NCBI GenBank assembly: GCA_035303945.1
Contig: DATGQZ010000028.1
Span: forward strand, 1 to 64,000
Direction: 5' to 3'
Length of the DNA: 64,000 nt
Source of the DNA: DATGMS01 sp035303945
Lineage (GTDB): Bacteria; Bacteroidota; Bacteroidia; Cytophagales; Cyclobacteriaceae
This document shows, piece by piece, positions 8,867 through 19,139 of the stretch (position 1 is the first letter of the stretch; every line of letters begins with the position of its first letter). The notes under the pieces were generated by a model. That model saw only the letters and a program-made list of their open reading frames with translations, did no database searches and was not told where the DNA came from. The position numbers and the translations under genes are program-made.

Positions 8867-11800
8867 ATGAGAAAACATTTACTAAAGAGAAGGAGCTGCT
8901 TTTTGATTAGTGTACTATGTCTCGTAGCGCTTTCCCATGCTATTGCCAGGCAGTACGCAATAGAACCTCCAACCATATCTATGGACATGTCTAAAAGCCT
9001 GATCAATCTGCAGCTCAAAGAAAAGCCGTTTAAACAAGTAGCCAAAGCACTGGAATCCGCAACAGGTTTTTATTTCGCATATAACAACCGATTGGAGAAT
9101 CTCCCGATAACGGTCTCTGTAAAGAACTCCTCACTGGAAGCTACCTTGCTTGACCTAAGCAGAGATTACGGATTACATTTTAAGCAAGTCAACAATACTA
9201 TTCATGTCGTACAAACTGAGCACAAACCTGTGAAAGTAAAGGATGTGAAGGAAGAGCGAGCCATCTCTGGTGTGGTCATGGATGAACATGGTATAACCAT
9301 ACCTGGAGCTAATGTTATAGAAATAGGAACAACGAACGGAATAGCAACCAATATTGATGGAGAATTTAGTCTTACCCTTATCACCACTAACCCTCGGATA
9401 CTGGTTTCTTTTGTAGGCTATAAGTCTAAAGAAGTGGAAATAGGAAATGCCGAAAGATATGAAATCGTTTTAGAAGAGGATTCCGAAGCGCTGGAGGAAG
9501 TAGTGGTGGTTGGATTTGGGGAGCAAAAAAAAGTAAGTCTGGTAGGTTCTCAATCTACGATACGCCCTAAAGAACTTAAACTGCCAGGAAGAAGCCTTAC
9601 AAATGCTTTGGGAGGGCGCTTGGCAGGTATAGTATCCGTGCAGCGAAGCGGTGAGCCTGGCTATGATGGTTCGGAGATTTTTATCAGGGGTATTTCTACC
9701 TTTGGTTCAAGCCCACGGGGACCATTGATGATCGTTGATGGGGTTCCGGACCGATCAATTAATGACATCAATCCTGAGGATATCGAGAGCTTTACCATCC
9801 TTAAAGACGCTTCGGCCACTGCTGTATATGGAGCTAGAGGTGCCAACGGCGTTATTATTATTAATACGAAAGCGGGGCAAGCCGGTAAACCGCAGATTAC
9901 GGTAGAACTTAATCAGGCTGTAACCCGGTTTAGCCAATTGCCGGATTTTGTCGATGCACCCGACTTTATGCGCCTGTATAACGAAGGCCTGGAAATGCGG
10001 GGAAGGACACCTCAATACTCCGAGGAGCAGATTCAAAAACATATCAGTGGGGAAGATCCGGATCTATATCCAAACGTCAACTGGTTTGACGAGATTTTTA
10101 GAAAGTGGGGTTCTAACAGAAGCGCCAACTTAAACATAAGAGGAGGCTCTGAATTTGCCAATTATTATATATCCGCCGGTTATTTTTCGGAAACAGGCAT
10201 GTTTAAGACAGATGACATCCAGTCTTACAACTCCGCCCTCAAATTGGATCGATATAATTTTTTGACCAACGTGGATGTAAACGTCACCCATACTACAAAG
10301 GTTGAGTTAGGTATCAGCGGATTTATTATTAACGGAAATTACCCAGGCATTGGTACCGGCGAGCTCTTTAACCTGGCAACAATGTCACCTCCGCACATTA
10401 TCCCCCCACAGTATTCTAACGGCCAATTTCCGAAGGTGCCTGGCGGAGGACACTTTAGCCCCTATCGGGATCTGACCCAATCTGGTTACGCTACGGAGTA
10501 CCGCAGCACCGTCAGATCCAACATCCGCGTCAGGCAGGATTTAGATTTTATCACGCCAGGACTAAAGGCAACCTCTATGTTCTCATTTGACTCATACAAT
10601 TGGAACAACCTAAGGCGGACCCGAAATGTGCAAACCTATTTTGCGACGGGAAGAAATGAAAATGGAGAGCTGATCACGCAGGTGGTTGATCCGGGCTCCG
10701 ATGTGCTTGGATTTAACATAAGCCGTGGGGGCAATCGCAAATTTTATACTGAAACAGCCATAAACTACAACCGAACCTTTGATCTCCACGAGGTGTCAGG
10801 AATGATGTTGTATTATCAATCTGATTATATCAACGCTGATGCAGGTGATCTTATCAGCTCTATCCCTTTCCGGCACAGAGGACTTTCTGGAAGGGCAACC
10901 TATGGATATAACCAAAAGTATTTTGCTGAAGCTAACTTCGGTTATTCAGGCTCGGAAAATTTTTCTCCTAAAAAACGGTTTGGATTTTTCCCCTCCTTTG
11001 GGCTAGGATGGATGGCGTCCAACGAGAGGTTTTTTGAGCCCATCAAACCAATTCTTTCCATGTTAAAGTTTAGGTATACCTATGGGCTCACAGGAAACAG
11101 CGATACGGGCTCTAGGTTCCTGTTTCAAACCCGTATTGATGAAGGAGGAGGCTATACCTTTGGCATACCAGGAAACACACGCGGGTGGAATGGGCTGCAG
11201 GAAGGACAGGTAGGCTCTGATGTCACTTGGGAAACAGGGAAGAGACAAAATTTGGGCATTGAAATCGGAACTTTCAATGATGATCTATCGATGATTGTCG
11301 AACTCTTTCACGAGCGTCGGTCAGGTATACTCCTGAGGCAATATAATATTCCATATGCCTCAGGCTTTACTACCGATAACATCCCTTATGGCAATATCGG
11401 CATCACCGAAAATAAAGGTATCGACGTCACCTTAAACTACAACAAATATTTCCCTTCAGGTGCATTGCTGGACTTTATATCCTTCAGGGGTACCTTCAAC
11501 TATAACAAAAACAAGAACATATATGATGGCCTACCTCCTTGGCAGTATCCATGGTTGGATAGAGTAGGCCATCGCATCGACCAGCGTTTCGGCTATATTG
11601 CACTAGGTCTGTTCGAAAGCGAAGAAGAAATCGCCAATTCCGCGACCCAAGCGGGTGATGTAAGGCCTGGTGATATTAAATATGAGGATCTCAATGGTGA
11701 CGGGATAATAAACAGCTTTGACCAGCGGGCTATTGGCTATGGTTCCGTCCCTCAAATCCTGTATGGTCTGAACTTGGGAATAGGCATCAAAAGATTTGAG

Positions 11801-12244
11801 CTGGTACTCTTCTTTCAAGGTGCTGGATTGTCTGATTTTATGTATTCTGGGGGTCATGCCACACAACCTTTCTTTGAAGGTCCAACCATCGGGAATTTGT
11901 ACACCAAAGCTTTAGACAGATGGACACCTGACAACCCTGATCAAAACGCTTTTTACCCCAGATTATCGACTCGCCAAGATGTGACGACCAACTACTATGG
12001 AAGCACCTGGTGGCTCTATCGGTCTGACTATCTCAGATTGAAAAATGCTGAGCTAGCGTACAATTTTAAATTAGAATCCTTAGAAAAATTCGGAATGAAA
12101 AATATGAGGCTGTATCTAAACGGGACCAACCTACTGACCTTTTCTCCATGGAAAATATGGGATCCAGAGTTGGGAGATGGTAGGGGTACTGCATATCCGA
12201 ATACGACCGCGTTCAATCTAGGATTAAGAGCAAGTTTCCAATAA
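8867..12244 (+). CDS. SusC/RagA TonB-linked outer-membrane transporter with STN signalling domain
   Basis: An 1125-residue TonB-dependent transporter. After the signal peptide (about residues 1-27) comes an STN (secretin/TonB short N-terminal) domain (about 40-115: LQLKEKPFKQVAKALESATG), which contacts FecR and marks it as a transducer. A carboxypeptidase-regulatory-like domain follows (ISGVVMDEHGITIPGANVIE), then a TonB-box region (EEVVVVGFGEQKKVSLVG), the plug (FIRGISTFGSS, then LMIVDGVPDRSINDINPEDI) and a long beta-barrel ending in a terminal Phe-Gln strand. It works with the SusD lipoprotein encoded 11 bp downstream. The substrate is unknown; no degradative enzyme accompanies it. Confidence 0.95.
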   Translation: MRKHLLKRRSCFLISVLCLVALSHAIARQYAIEPPTISMDMSKSLINLQLKEKPFKQVAKALESATGFYFAYNNRLENLPITVSVKNSSLEATLLDLSRDYGLHFKQVNNTIHVVQTEHKPVKVKDVKEERAISGVVMDEHGITIPGANVIEIGTTNGIATNIDGEFSLTLITTNPRILVSFVGYKSKEVEIGNAERYEIVLEEDSEALEEVVVVGFGEQKKVSLVGSQSTIRPKELKLPGRSLTNALGGRLAGIVSVQRSGEPGYDGSEIFIRGISTFGSSPRGPLMIVDGVPDRSINDINPEDIESFTILKDASATAVYGARGANGVIIINTKAGQAGKPQITVELNQAVTRFSQLPDFVDAPDFMRLYNEGLEMRGRTPQYSEEQIQKHISGEDPDLYPNVNWFDEIFRKWGSNRSANLNIRGGSEFANYYISAGYFSETGMFKTDDIQSYNSALKLDRYNFLTNVDVNVTHTTKVELGISGFIINGNYPGIGTGELFNLATMSPPHIIPPQYSNGQFPKVPGGGHFSPYRDLTQSGYATEYRSTVRSNIRVRQDLDFITPGLKATSMFSFDSYNWNNLRRTRNVQTYFATGRNENGELITQVVDPGSDVLGFNISRGGNRKFYTETAINYNRTFDLHEVSGMMLYYQSDYINADAGDLISSIPFRHRGLSGRATYGYNQKYFAEANFGYSGSENFSPKKRFGFFPSFGLGWMASNERFFEPIKPILSMLKFRYTYGLTGNSDTGSRFLFQTRIDEGGGYTFGIPGNTRGWNGLQEGQVGSDVTWETGKRQNLGIEIGTFNDDLSMIVELFHERRSGILLRQYNIPYASGFTTDNIPYGNIGITENKGIDVTLNYNKYFPSGALLDFISFRGTFNYNKNKNIYDGLPPWQYPWLDRVGHRIDQRFGYIALGLFESEEEIANSATQAGDVRPGDIKYEDLNGDGIINSFDQRAIGYGSVPQILYGLNLGIGIKRFELVLFFQGAGLSDFMYSGGHATQPFFEGPTIGNLYTKALDRWTPDNPDQNAFYPRLSTRQDVTTNYYGSTWWLYRSDYLRLKNAELAYNFKLESLEKFGMKNMRLYLNGTNLLTFSPWKIWDPELGDGRGTAYPNTTAFNLGLRASFQ

Positions 12245-12255
12245 TTAGAATAACC

Positions 12256-14073
12256 ATGAAAATAAGAGATCTATTCAATCGCATTATCATAGCAAGCACG
12301 GTGTTTTCCGCATCCTGTAACGCGGATTTTTTGGACACCGTACCGGACAATATTACCTCACTTGAAGATGTGTTCACCAATAAAGATATGACGGAACGCT
12401 GGCTAGCAAGAATCTACAGCCCTATCCCTGATATGTGGGATCAGCCGTACGGTGTGCCTTGGACTGGGCAAAGCGATGAGGCCTATTACGCCTGGGTGCA
12501 ACCTGGTATTAACTCAGGAGCAATAACTCCTGATAATGCGAGCCCTAACTATTGGAACAGCTATTATCAAACCATTCGTCAAGCAGCCATCTTTCTGGAA
12601 AACATCGATAATAACCAAGAAATCTTACGCCAGCCTAATGGTGAGCAACTCATACAGCAGTACAAGGGCGAAGCGAGGTTTTTAAGAGCTTATCTTTATT
12701 GGCTACTGATGAAACAATACGGCCCCGTCGTCCTGATGGGCGAACACAGTATGCCTACTGATGGCGATTTTCAAATCCCAAGAAGCCCATGGGATGATTG
12801 TGTGGCTTATGTGCTGTCTGAAATGGATAGGGCTATGCAAGACGTACCGGAACGGCATGTAAATCCCAACAATCCCTCAGAACTGGACGTGGTGCAGACA
12901 GGCCGAATCACCAAACCTATAATTAAGGCGGTAAAATCCCAGGTATTGCTATATCATGCCAGCCCTTTGTTCAATGGTAATACAGAGCTAAGTGACTTCA
13001 CCAATCCGGATGGACAAGTTTTGTTTAACTCAAACTATGATCCAGACCGCTGGAAAGCAGCCGCTGATGCCGCAAAAGAAGTAATCGATTTGAACCTGTG
13101 GCAGCTCTACAAGGCGGATGATGAAGATCCCTTCCGTGCTGGCTTTTTATCTACCCGCAACTTAATGTTTGATGGTTGGCAAACAGAGGGAATATGGCTT
13201 AGGCCCACTTCCAGTACTTACGGAAGCTGGGAGAGACACAGTGCGCCCAGAAATGCCAATGGGTCGGCTTGGAATGGTATTGCAGTGACCCAAGAAATGG
13301 TGGATGCTTTTAGAATGGCTGATGGAAAAGAAATAACAGATGCTAACAGCGGCTATTCTGAATCGGGCTTTACAGATCATGCTACAGCATACTACACTTC
13401 AGGAACTTACAATATGTATGTGGGTAGAGAACCTCGCTTCTATGTAAATGTTACCTTCAATGGTTCATATGTACCAGTAGTCCCCGTCCCAGGCAACGAC
13501 GTGGTAGAGTATTTCTTTTCAGGAAACTCAGGAAAAAGAGATGCTCCAAGGGATTGGCCTATTACAGGATATACCGCGCGCAAGAATATTCACCCTAACA
13601 CAGATTTTAGAGACAACAGAAGCTTCACCCGTCCAGCTATGATGATTAGATTAGCAGAAATATACCTTAACTACATAGAAGCATTAAACGAATATTCTCC
13701 CGGACATCCTGACATTGTATATTATCTAAATGAAATCAGAAATCGAGCAGGGCTACCGGATTATGAAGGCCCCCAGGATCAAGAAGAAATGCGTAGACAG
13801 ATCCGGCTAGAACGTCAGATCGAGTTGATGTTTGAAGGTCACCGCTATTGGGATGTAAGGCGATGGAAGGTTGCCCATACCGATGCGTATCATCAGGGCG
13901 GTGCCATGCACGGGATGAATATAGAAGCCGGGGATCATCTATCCGATCCAAGCTTTCATCAACGTATTGTAGCATTTACTAGAGCAGCTTGGCAGCGTAA
14001 GTTTTATTTTTACCCAGTACCCCAAAGTGAAATTGACAGAAATAAAGTTTTAGTCCAGTTCCCAGGTTACTAG
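12256..14073 (+). CDS. SusD/RagB-family nutrient-binding lipoprotein
   Basis: A 605-residue outer-membrane lipoprotein that caps the upstream SusC barrel and captures substrate. A type II signal ends at Cys21 (FSASC). The TPR-like SusD core is visible in AIFLENIDNNQEIL, EARFLRAYLYWLLMKQYGPV and the C-terminal LNEIRNRAGLPDYEG, then RQIELMFEGHRYWDVRRWKV, a near-universal SusD C-terminal signature. The gap to susC is 11 bp and a strong hairpin follows the stop, so it is the last gene of the sigma/FecR/SusC/SusD unit. Confidence 0.95.
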   Translation: MKIRDLFNRIIIASTVFSASCNADFLDTVPDNITSLEDVFTNKDMTERWLARIYSPIPDMWDQPYGVPWTGQSDEAYYAWVQPGINSGAITPDNASPNYWNSYYQTIRQAAIFLENIDNNQEILRQPNGEQLIQQYKGEARFLRAYLYWLLMKQYGPVVLMGEHSMPTDGDFQIPRSPWDDCVAYVLSEMDRAMQDVPERHVNPNNPSELDVVQTGRITKPIIKAVKSQVLLYHASPLFNGNTELSDFTNPDGQVLFNSNYDPDRWKAAADAAKEVIDLNLWQLYKADDEDPFRAGFLSTRNLMFDGWQTEGIWLRPTSSTYGSWERHSAPRNANGSAWNGIAVTQEMVDAFRMADGKEITDANSGYSESGFTDHATAYYTSGTYNMYVGREPRFYVNVTFNGSYVPVVPVPGNDVVEYFFSGNSGKRDAPRDWPITGYTARKNIHPNTDFRDNRSFTRPAMMIRLAEIYLNYIEALNEYSPGHPDIVYYLNEIRNRAGLPDYEGPQDQEEMRRQIRLERQIELMFEGHRYWDVRRWKVAHTDAYHQGGAMHGMNIEAGDHLSDPSFHQRIVAFTRAAWQRKFYFYPVPQSEIDRNKVLVQFPGY

Positions 14074-14080
14074 CATGATC

Positions 14081-14120
14081 AATAAAAGGGGGCTGATGAT
14101 CATTGAGCCCCTCTTTTATT
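14081..14120. terminator. Bidirectional terminator after the first susCD operon
   Basis: About 14 paired bases (arm AATAAAAGGGGGCT with AGCCCCTCTTTTATT, one bulged T) around a loop of about 11 bases. The A- and T-rich outer parts of the arms serve as U-tracts in both directions. It lies between two convergent stop codons. Confidence 0.85.
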
Positions 14121-14129
14121 AATCCAAAC

Positions 14130-17100
14130 TTAATAGCCTTTGAAAACTTTCAGACGATCGCTGTTTAACCCATATACCAACAAACGACCCGCATGGGTCT
14201 GGAGCTCATTGATGCATCTTATATCCCCTCGTAACGTTATCCCCGATCGGACAGGATCAAAAAGCGTAAAATCACCATGCCCATCACCCAAAAATACCAT
14301 TCCATAATTAGCTGTGGAAGGTCCTGTGCTTACCCTAGCCACCTCACTATTACCTCCCGTTAAAATATCCGGATTACCATCTCCATTGATGTCCTTGACC
14401 AACAAGGCGTGAATCGGCGAAAATTGCGCCTGAATAGGCAGTTCACGAATAGTAAATTGGCCTTTTCCATCATTAATGAGAACAACGGAAGCCAAAGTAT
14501 TTGCGACCAAGGTGTCCGCCTCTGCAAGCTGTTCTTTGGAAAAATAATCCTTTACCGGTGTTCGGGCGAATGTTTCGTAGTCACTGAATTTCTTTTTTAT
14601 TGAAGGAACTTGCCCGATCAGCTCATCCCTGCTATAAGCAAAAGAAAGCGTATCATTTATGGAATATAACAGCAAGGGGTCCACAGCACCATTATTGTCG
14701 AAATCCTTATATACCATCATTGCCACCCGATCACCATCAAGGTTATAGGAATGATTAAGACCATGGTTGCCGGCAACAATATCAAGATCACCATCATTGT
14801 CAATGTCAGCCACAGTTACAACCTTCCACCATCCTGAAATGCCGTTCACGCCAGTGTTTTTGCTATGACTGAAACCCTTTCCTTTTAAGTTTAAATATAC
14901 ACCTATTTCCATCCACTCTCCCACAAGGAGCAGATCGTCCCAACCATCCCCATTAAAGTCGCCGATAGAAGAATCAGTAACCATGCCTGGGTTCATCAAT
15001 TCAGGACAGTATAGCTCTGTAACATCCTCAAATTCACCATTCCCCATATTTCTCAACAAGTAGCTTCGCGGAGGGACAGGATAATTTCCCGGAGTGAGCC
15101 GGCCGCCCACAAATACATCTACATGCCCGTCTTTATCAATGTCCACTGCTGAAACCGTAGCTCCACTAGTTAAAACAGGCGGTAAGGCAGATGTATTCCG
15201 CTCAAATAAGCCTTTTCTATTATTAATATACAGCCTGTCTTGATACCAAGAAGATCCTGATGGATACCTTGCTCCCCCGCTAACCACATACAAGTCAGGA
15301 AAACCATCGCCATTAGCATCAAAAAAGACAGCATCCATATCGTGATAGGCACTGTCCTGCTGAAAATCAGGCTGGAGAACCTGCATAAAGCTGCCATTTT
15401 GGTTCTGTTTGTACAAGACGCCCGCCTGACCAGCGGCACCGGGGATATATAGATCTTCCAATCCATCTCCATCATAATCCGCCTTTACAAGGATAGGGCC
15501 TTGGTTGGAAATGGCATTAGGCATTAAACGGTTTTGTTTGAAGTCTAAATAGTCCCCATCATGGTGCTGGTAGTCCAAACCAAGTTGGATATCGATAGCT
15601 TCAAATAAAGGAGGAGCGGCCGCTTCCTTTTTTGATATAGTAGAAGTAGGCATTATGGCTTCTGCTTGCCATAGCACGATGTTCTGGTTGGCGAGAACTT
15701 GGTGAAGTACCTGCGTGTTGCCATCTGGCCACTGCACAGTCAGACTATCTACTTGATCAATTTTACCTAGCCCAAACAGCAACTCGGGATTAATTGAGGA
15801 TTGAAAGCCTCGCATAGGAATCAACTCCTGATGAAACTGTTTGCCTTGCGCATAAAGGCTCACTTTCGACCCAATTCCAAAAGCGTTGCGTTTATCCCCT
15901 TTCAGCACCACTTTCAGAAAATTGTTCCCCGTCAGTGTCTCGCCATTATTTCTATAAATCACCGCTTCTTCATTTGTATGGCAAATGATCAGATCAAGAT
16001 CTCCGTCATTATCAAGATCCGCATAGGCCGCCGCGTTGGATACGGATATACCATCTAATCCCCATGACACTGCCACGTCGTTGAAGCTGAGATCCCCATT
16101 ATTTCTGAATAGGTTGTTGCGGATTTTTATTGGAGGGATTTTTTCTATCAGATCCATGAGATTTTCCTCCTTTTCTCTACCTGGTTGGTTGATTCCCTTG
16201 TTGACCAGATAGGTTAAAAAATCCATGTCCAGGTAGTTTTTCATATAACCATTGGTGATGAGGATATCTTTCCACCCGTCATTGTCATAATCTGCCGCTA
16301 ACACTGCCCAACTCCAGTCTGAATTCGATATTCCGGCCAATTGACCAATCTCACTGAAGTAACCATTTGCCTGATTAAGCTGCAACATATTGCGCATGAC
16401 TTGTGGGAAAAAGCCTTCAACCATCATGTTCGTATACTTGTCGTACGCTTCGGGGCCTAGAATTTTCTTTTGACCGTAATTGCTGACGGGCAACATGTCG
16501 GAGGTGATGATATCGATTAATCCATCGTTATTGATATCGGCAGCATCAGCTCCCATCGAAAAAAAAGATACGTGGCCAAAATGATCTCTTAAGGCTTCTT
16601 TAAACGTACCATCCTGCTGGTTTAAGTAAAAATAATCCTCTTCCGTATAGTCATTGCTCACATAGACATCCAACCAGCCGTCGTTATTGGCATCCAAGAC
16701 AGTCGCCGCAAGGCCAAAACTTAAAACATTATGTACGAGGCCGGCGGCATCGGTTATATCAACAAAGCCGCTGGATCCCTGATTTAAATAAAGCTTGTTG
16801 CCGATATAACTATCTCTTCTATTTTTAAAGCTGCCATTAATCCGGCTGAAGCCAGCGTATTCCTGAATGGAATGATTGACCAAGAACATATCCAAATCAC
16901 CATCCCGATCAAAATCAAAAAATGTCGCTTGGGTGGAGTAGCCCGGATCATCCAATCCATATTCACGGGCAGACTCTTTAAAAGTCAGGTCGCCATTGTT
17001 GATAAAAAGAAGATTTCTTCTGTTGTTCGGATCATGGGCCGCTGACCTGCATACATAGATATCCAGTAGGCCATCTCCATTGACATCTGCCATTGAAGTA

Positions 17101-17450
17101 CCAGTATTCCATAGACCGGCTGCCGCAACTCCTGCCTTATCTGTAATATCTTCAAACTTCAAGTTCCCTTTATTCAGGTACAGCTTGCTTGCCATCATAT
17201 TTCCTGTGAAATAAATATCGGGCAGCCCATCATTGTTAATGTCTCCTACAGCCACGCCTCCACCATGGTAAAATGGCCCATAGGTCAAGACATTAAACTC
17301 CTCGGATTCACGGACCATGTTTTTAAAAGCTATTCCCGTTTTGGAGGAGGATAAAGGAGTAAATAACTTTCTTTGATCAGTACCTTCACAGGCTACAAAA
17401 CAGGCAAATACGACGCAAGCTAGATAATGAATTTTCAATCGTCGAAACAA
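14130..17450 (-). CDS. VCBS/FG-GAP repeat lipoprotein with ASPIC/UnbV domain
   Basis: An 1106-residue surface or periplasmic lipoprotein; the signal peptide ends at Cys21 (CFVAC). It is built from about 14 VCBS/FG-GAP blades, each carrying a calcium-binding loop of the type DxNxDGxxD: DINNDGLPDIYFTG, DVNGDGLLDIYV, DANNDGWLDVYVSND, DYDNDGWKDILITNG, DYDGDGLEDLYIPG, DINGDGNPDILTGG. A central ASPIC/UnbV segment (GIGSKVSLYAQGKQFHQEL, then FGLGKIDQVDSLTVQWPDG) separates two beta-propeller halves. It is flanked on both sides by SusC/SusD pairs. Genes of this type are common next to SusCD in Bacteroidota and are presumed ligand-binding, but the ligand is unknown. A terminator lies between the upstream susCD pair and this gene, so it is probably transcribed separately. 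Confidence 0.9.
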   Translation of the reverse strand: MFRRLKIHYLACVVFACFVACEGTDQRKLFTPLSSSKTGIAFKNMVRESEEFNVLTYGPFYHGGGVAVGDINNDGLPDIYFTGNMMASKLYLNKGNLKFEDITDKAGVAAAGLWNTGTSMADVNGDGLLDIYVCRSAAHDPNNRRNLLFINNGDLTFKESAREYGLDDPGYSTQATFFDFDRDGDLDMFLVNHSIQEYAGFSRINGSFKNRRDSYIGNKLYLNQGSSGFVDITDAAGLVHNVLSFGLAATVLDANNDGWLDVYVSNDYTEEDYFYLNQQDGTFKEALRDHFGHVSFFSMGADAADINNDGLIDIITSDMLPVSNYGQKKILGPEAYDKYTNMMVEGFFPQVMRNMLQLNQANGYFSEIGQLAGISNSDWSWAVLAADYDNDGWKDILITNGYMKNYLDMDFLTYLVNKGINQPGREKEENLMDLIEKIPPIKIRNNLFRNNGDLSFNDVAVSWGLDGISVSNAAAYADLDNDGDLDLIICHTNEEAVIYRNNGETLTGNNFLKVVLKGDKRNAFGIGSKVSLYAQGKQFHQELIPMRGFQSSINPELLFGLGKIDQVDSLTVQWPDGNTQVLHQVLANQNIVLWQAEAIMPTSTISKKEAAAPPLFEAIDIQLGLDYQHHDGDYLDFKQNRLMPNAISNQGPILVKADYDGDGLEDLYIPGAAGQAGVLYKQNQNGSFMQVLQPDFQQDSAYHDMDAVFFDANGDGFPDLYVVSGGARYPSGSSWYQDRLYINNRKGLFERNTSALPPVLTSGATVSAVDIDKDGHVDVFVGGRLTPGNYPVPPRSYLLRNMGNGEFEDVTELYCPELMNPGMVTDSSIGDFNGDGWDDLLLVGEWMEIGVYLNLKGKGFSHSKNTGVNGISGWWKVVTVADIDNDGDLDIVAGNHGLNHSYNLDGDRVAMMVYKDFDNNGAVDPLLLYSINDTLSFAYSRDELIGQVPSIKKKFSDYETFARTPVKDYFSKEQLAEADTLVANTLASVVLINDGKGQFTIRELPIQAQFSPIHALLVKDINGDGNPDILTGGNSEVARVSTGPSTANYGMVFLGDGHGDFTLFDPVRSGITLRGDIRCINELQTHAGRLLVYGLNSDRLKVFKGY

Positions 17451-17470
17451 TTAAGGGTTTAGCGAATACT

Positions 17471-17500
17471 AAAAAAGTGCCGAAGCCTTCGGCACTTTTA
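17471..17500 (-). terminator. Terminator of the second susCD operon
   Basis: Perfect palindromic stem GTGCCGA...TCGGCAC (up to 9 bp with a tight loop) flanked by six A on one side and four T on the other. It lies just after the minus-strand SusD-like stop codon. Confidence 0.85.
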
Positions 17501-17514
17501 GGATAGGGTTTAAT

Positions 17515-19116
17515 TTAAGGTTTGGCATCCCACCATAATCTGGTGCTGTTCTTATTGCCGCCTCTGCTGACCAATTCCGGGAACTGCTCAGCTTCCTTGA
17601 CAGCAGCATTGTTATTATCATATTCACCTTGGACGAAAATAAGCCTTGACATCTGATCTGCTACACCTACATCCGGATTGTCGGAATTTAAGCGTGGGTA
17701 GTTCTTGGGATATTTGGTTCGTCTCAGTTCCGACCAGGCCTCCCAACCATCAGGATACAGCGAAAGCCATTTTTGGGTAATGATTTGCTCCAACTGCTTT
17801 TCTTTATCTCCTCCTGTCAAGAATTTTACTGGAATATCTGATGAAGCCGGTGTGTTCCAAGCATCATTCAGTGGAATCGGCGTATTGGTGCTGGACTGAT
17901 AAGCAGTCACTTGTTCCATAGAAGCTCCAATTCTCTCTTCAGTCATAGACATTTCAATTCCTTTGTTATACAGCTCCTCAGCAGATCCTCCCATACTCCA
18001 TCCCTCTAAGGCACCCTCCGCCCTAAGAAAATAAACCTCGGCAGAGCACATCACCCGAATAGGTGCGCCAGCTGCACTGCCGCCCCTTCCCTCGTTCAAG
18101 AACATCACGCCCATATCCGAATGTTGATGGGCAAGGTTGGAGTTGATATCTATCTTTGCCAAGCCATTGCGAAGACCTTTAAACCTGGGGCCCACACCAT
18201 TGGAAGTATAGACATTGGTCGGGCTGAAATACACCTCTACCCTTGGATCTTCATAGCCCAGCAGCACACTTTCCATCAGCGCGCTCATACGGAACTCGTT
18301 CCAGTCGGTAATCGTCCAATAGGGGTTTCTTGAATTGATGGTAGTTTCCAAAAATGCATTGTCATCATTGCCCATCATCACGCCATCGGCAACAGCCTTT
18401 TCAGCTTCCGTTTTGGCAAGGGCAGGCTCTATATACTTCACCCGCATCGCTAAGCGTAGCCTTAAAGAGTTGGCAAATAACAGCCATTTGTTCACGCTGC
18501 CGTTGTAAATCTGATCGTGCGTAGCAAATGCAGCCGCTCCCAGGTTGGATTTTAACACTGCGACAGCTTCATCCAGTGTTTTGAAAAAGTCCTTGTATAC
18601 TGCTTCTTGTGTATCATAAGGAACGGTCCTTTGGGCATTTCCAAAATGCGAGTAAATGATGGGCCCCCAATAGTCTGTGATCCTGTGATAAGCTTCTACT
18701 CGCCAGATTTTTGCTAGCGCATTCTCCAAGGGCATATTATTTTCTGCGGAAAAGTCTTCCACAAACTTGATGGCGGGTGCAGCTTGCCCATAGAAGTTGT
18801 TCCAAGCCCCGTTTGACCATCCGCCCACCTGGGTATACCTATCAGAGTCAAAATTGACTTGGGTATTGGCAAAATACTGGGAATACAAATCAGCAAAAAG
18901 ACTTTGGGCTGTTTGGAAGCCACCAGCGCCCCCTCCTGGAGCGCCATACATGGCACGCATTTGGGCATTCGCAAAAGCCTGCCCCAACAAACCCGCATTG
19001 ACATCCGTAACCAAAATCGCATCCGGCCGGGTGTTAAGTTCTTCAAAGCTCTCCGTACAAGCTTGGAATACCAGCACCAGGAGGAATGATAATAAAAGCA
19101 CTTTATATCTTTTCAT
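17515..19116 (-). CDS. SusD-like lipoprotein (SusD/RagB second subfamily)
   Basis: A 533-residue outer-membrane lipoprotein; the signal peptide ends at Cys20 (VFQAC), followed by TESFEELNTRPDAI, the start typical of the SusD-like_2 branch (ELNTxP). Internal landmarks are VEAYHRITDYWGPIIYS, LLFANSLRLRLAMR and the C-terminal QKWLSLYPDGWEAWSELRRT. This branch differs from the SusD of the first pair, so the two systems are unlikely to be recent duplicates. It follows its SusC partner by 23 bp (the first gene is susC in transcription order) and ends at a strong terminator. Confidence 0.93.
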   Translation of the reverse strand: MKRYKVLLLSFLLVLVFQACTESFEELNTRPDAILVTDVNAGLLGQAFANAQMRAMYGAPGGGAGGFQTAQSLFADLYSQYFANTQVNFDSDRYTQVGGWSNGAWNNFYGQAAPAIKFVEDFSAENNMPLENALAKIWRVEAYHRITDYWGPIIYSHFGNAQRTVPYDTQEAVYKDFFKTLDEAVAVLKSNLGAAAFATHDQIYNGSVNKWLLFANSLRLRLAMRVKYIEPALAKTEAEKAVADGVMMGNDDNAFLETTINSRNPYWTITDWNEFRMSALMESVLLGYEDPRVEVYFSPTNVYTSNGVGPRFKGLRNGLAKIDINSNLAHQHSDMGVMFLNEGRGGSAAGAPIRVMCSAEVYFLRAEGALEGWSMGGSAEELYNKGIEMSMTEERIGASMEQVTAYQSSTNTPIPLNDAWNTPASSDIPVKFLTGGDKEKQLEQIITQKWLSLYPDGWEAWSELRRTKYPKNYPRLNSDNPDVGVADQMSRLIFVQGEYDNNNAAVKEAEQFPELVSRGGNKNSTRLWWDAKP

Positions 19117-19139
19117 AATACTTTCTACTTTAGTAAGGG

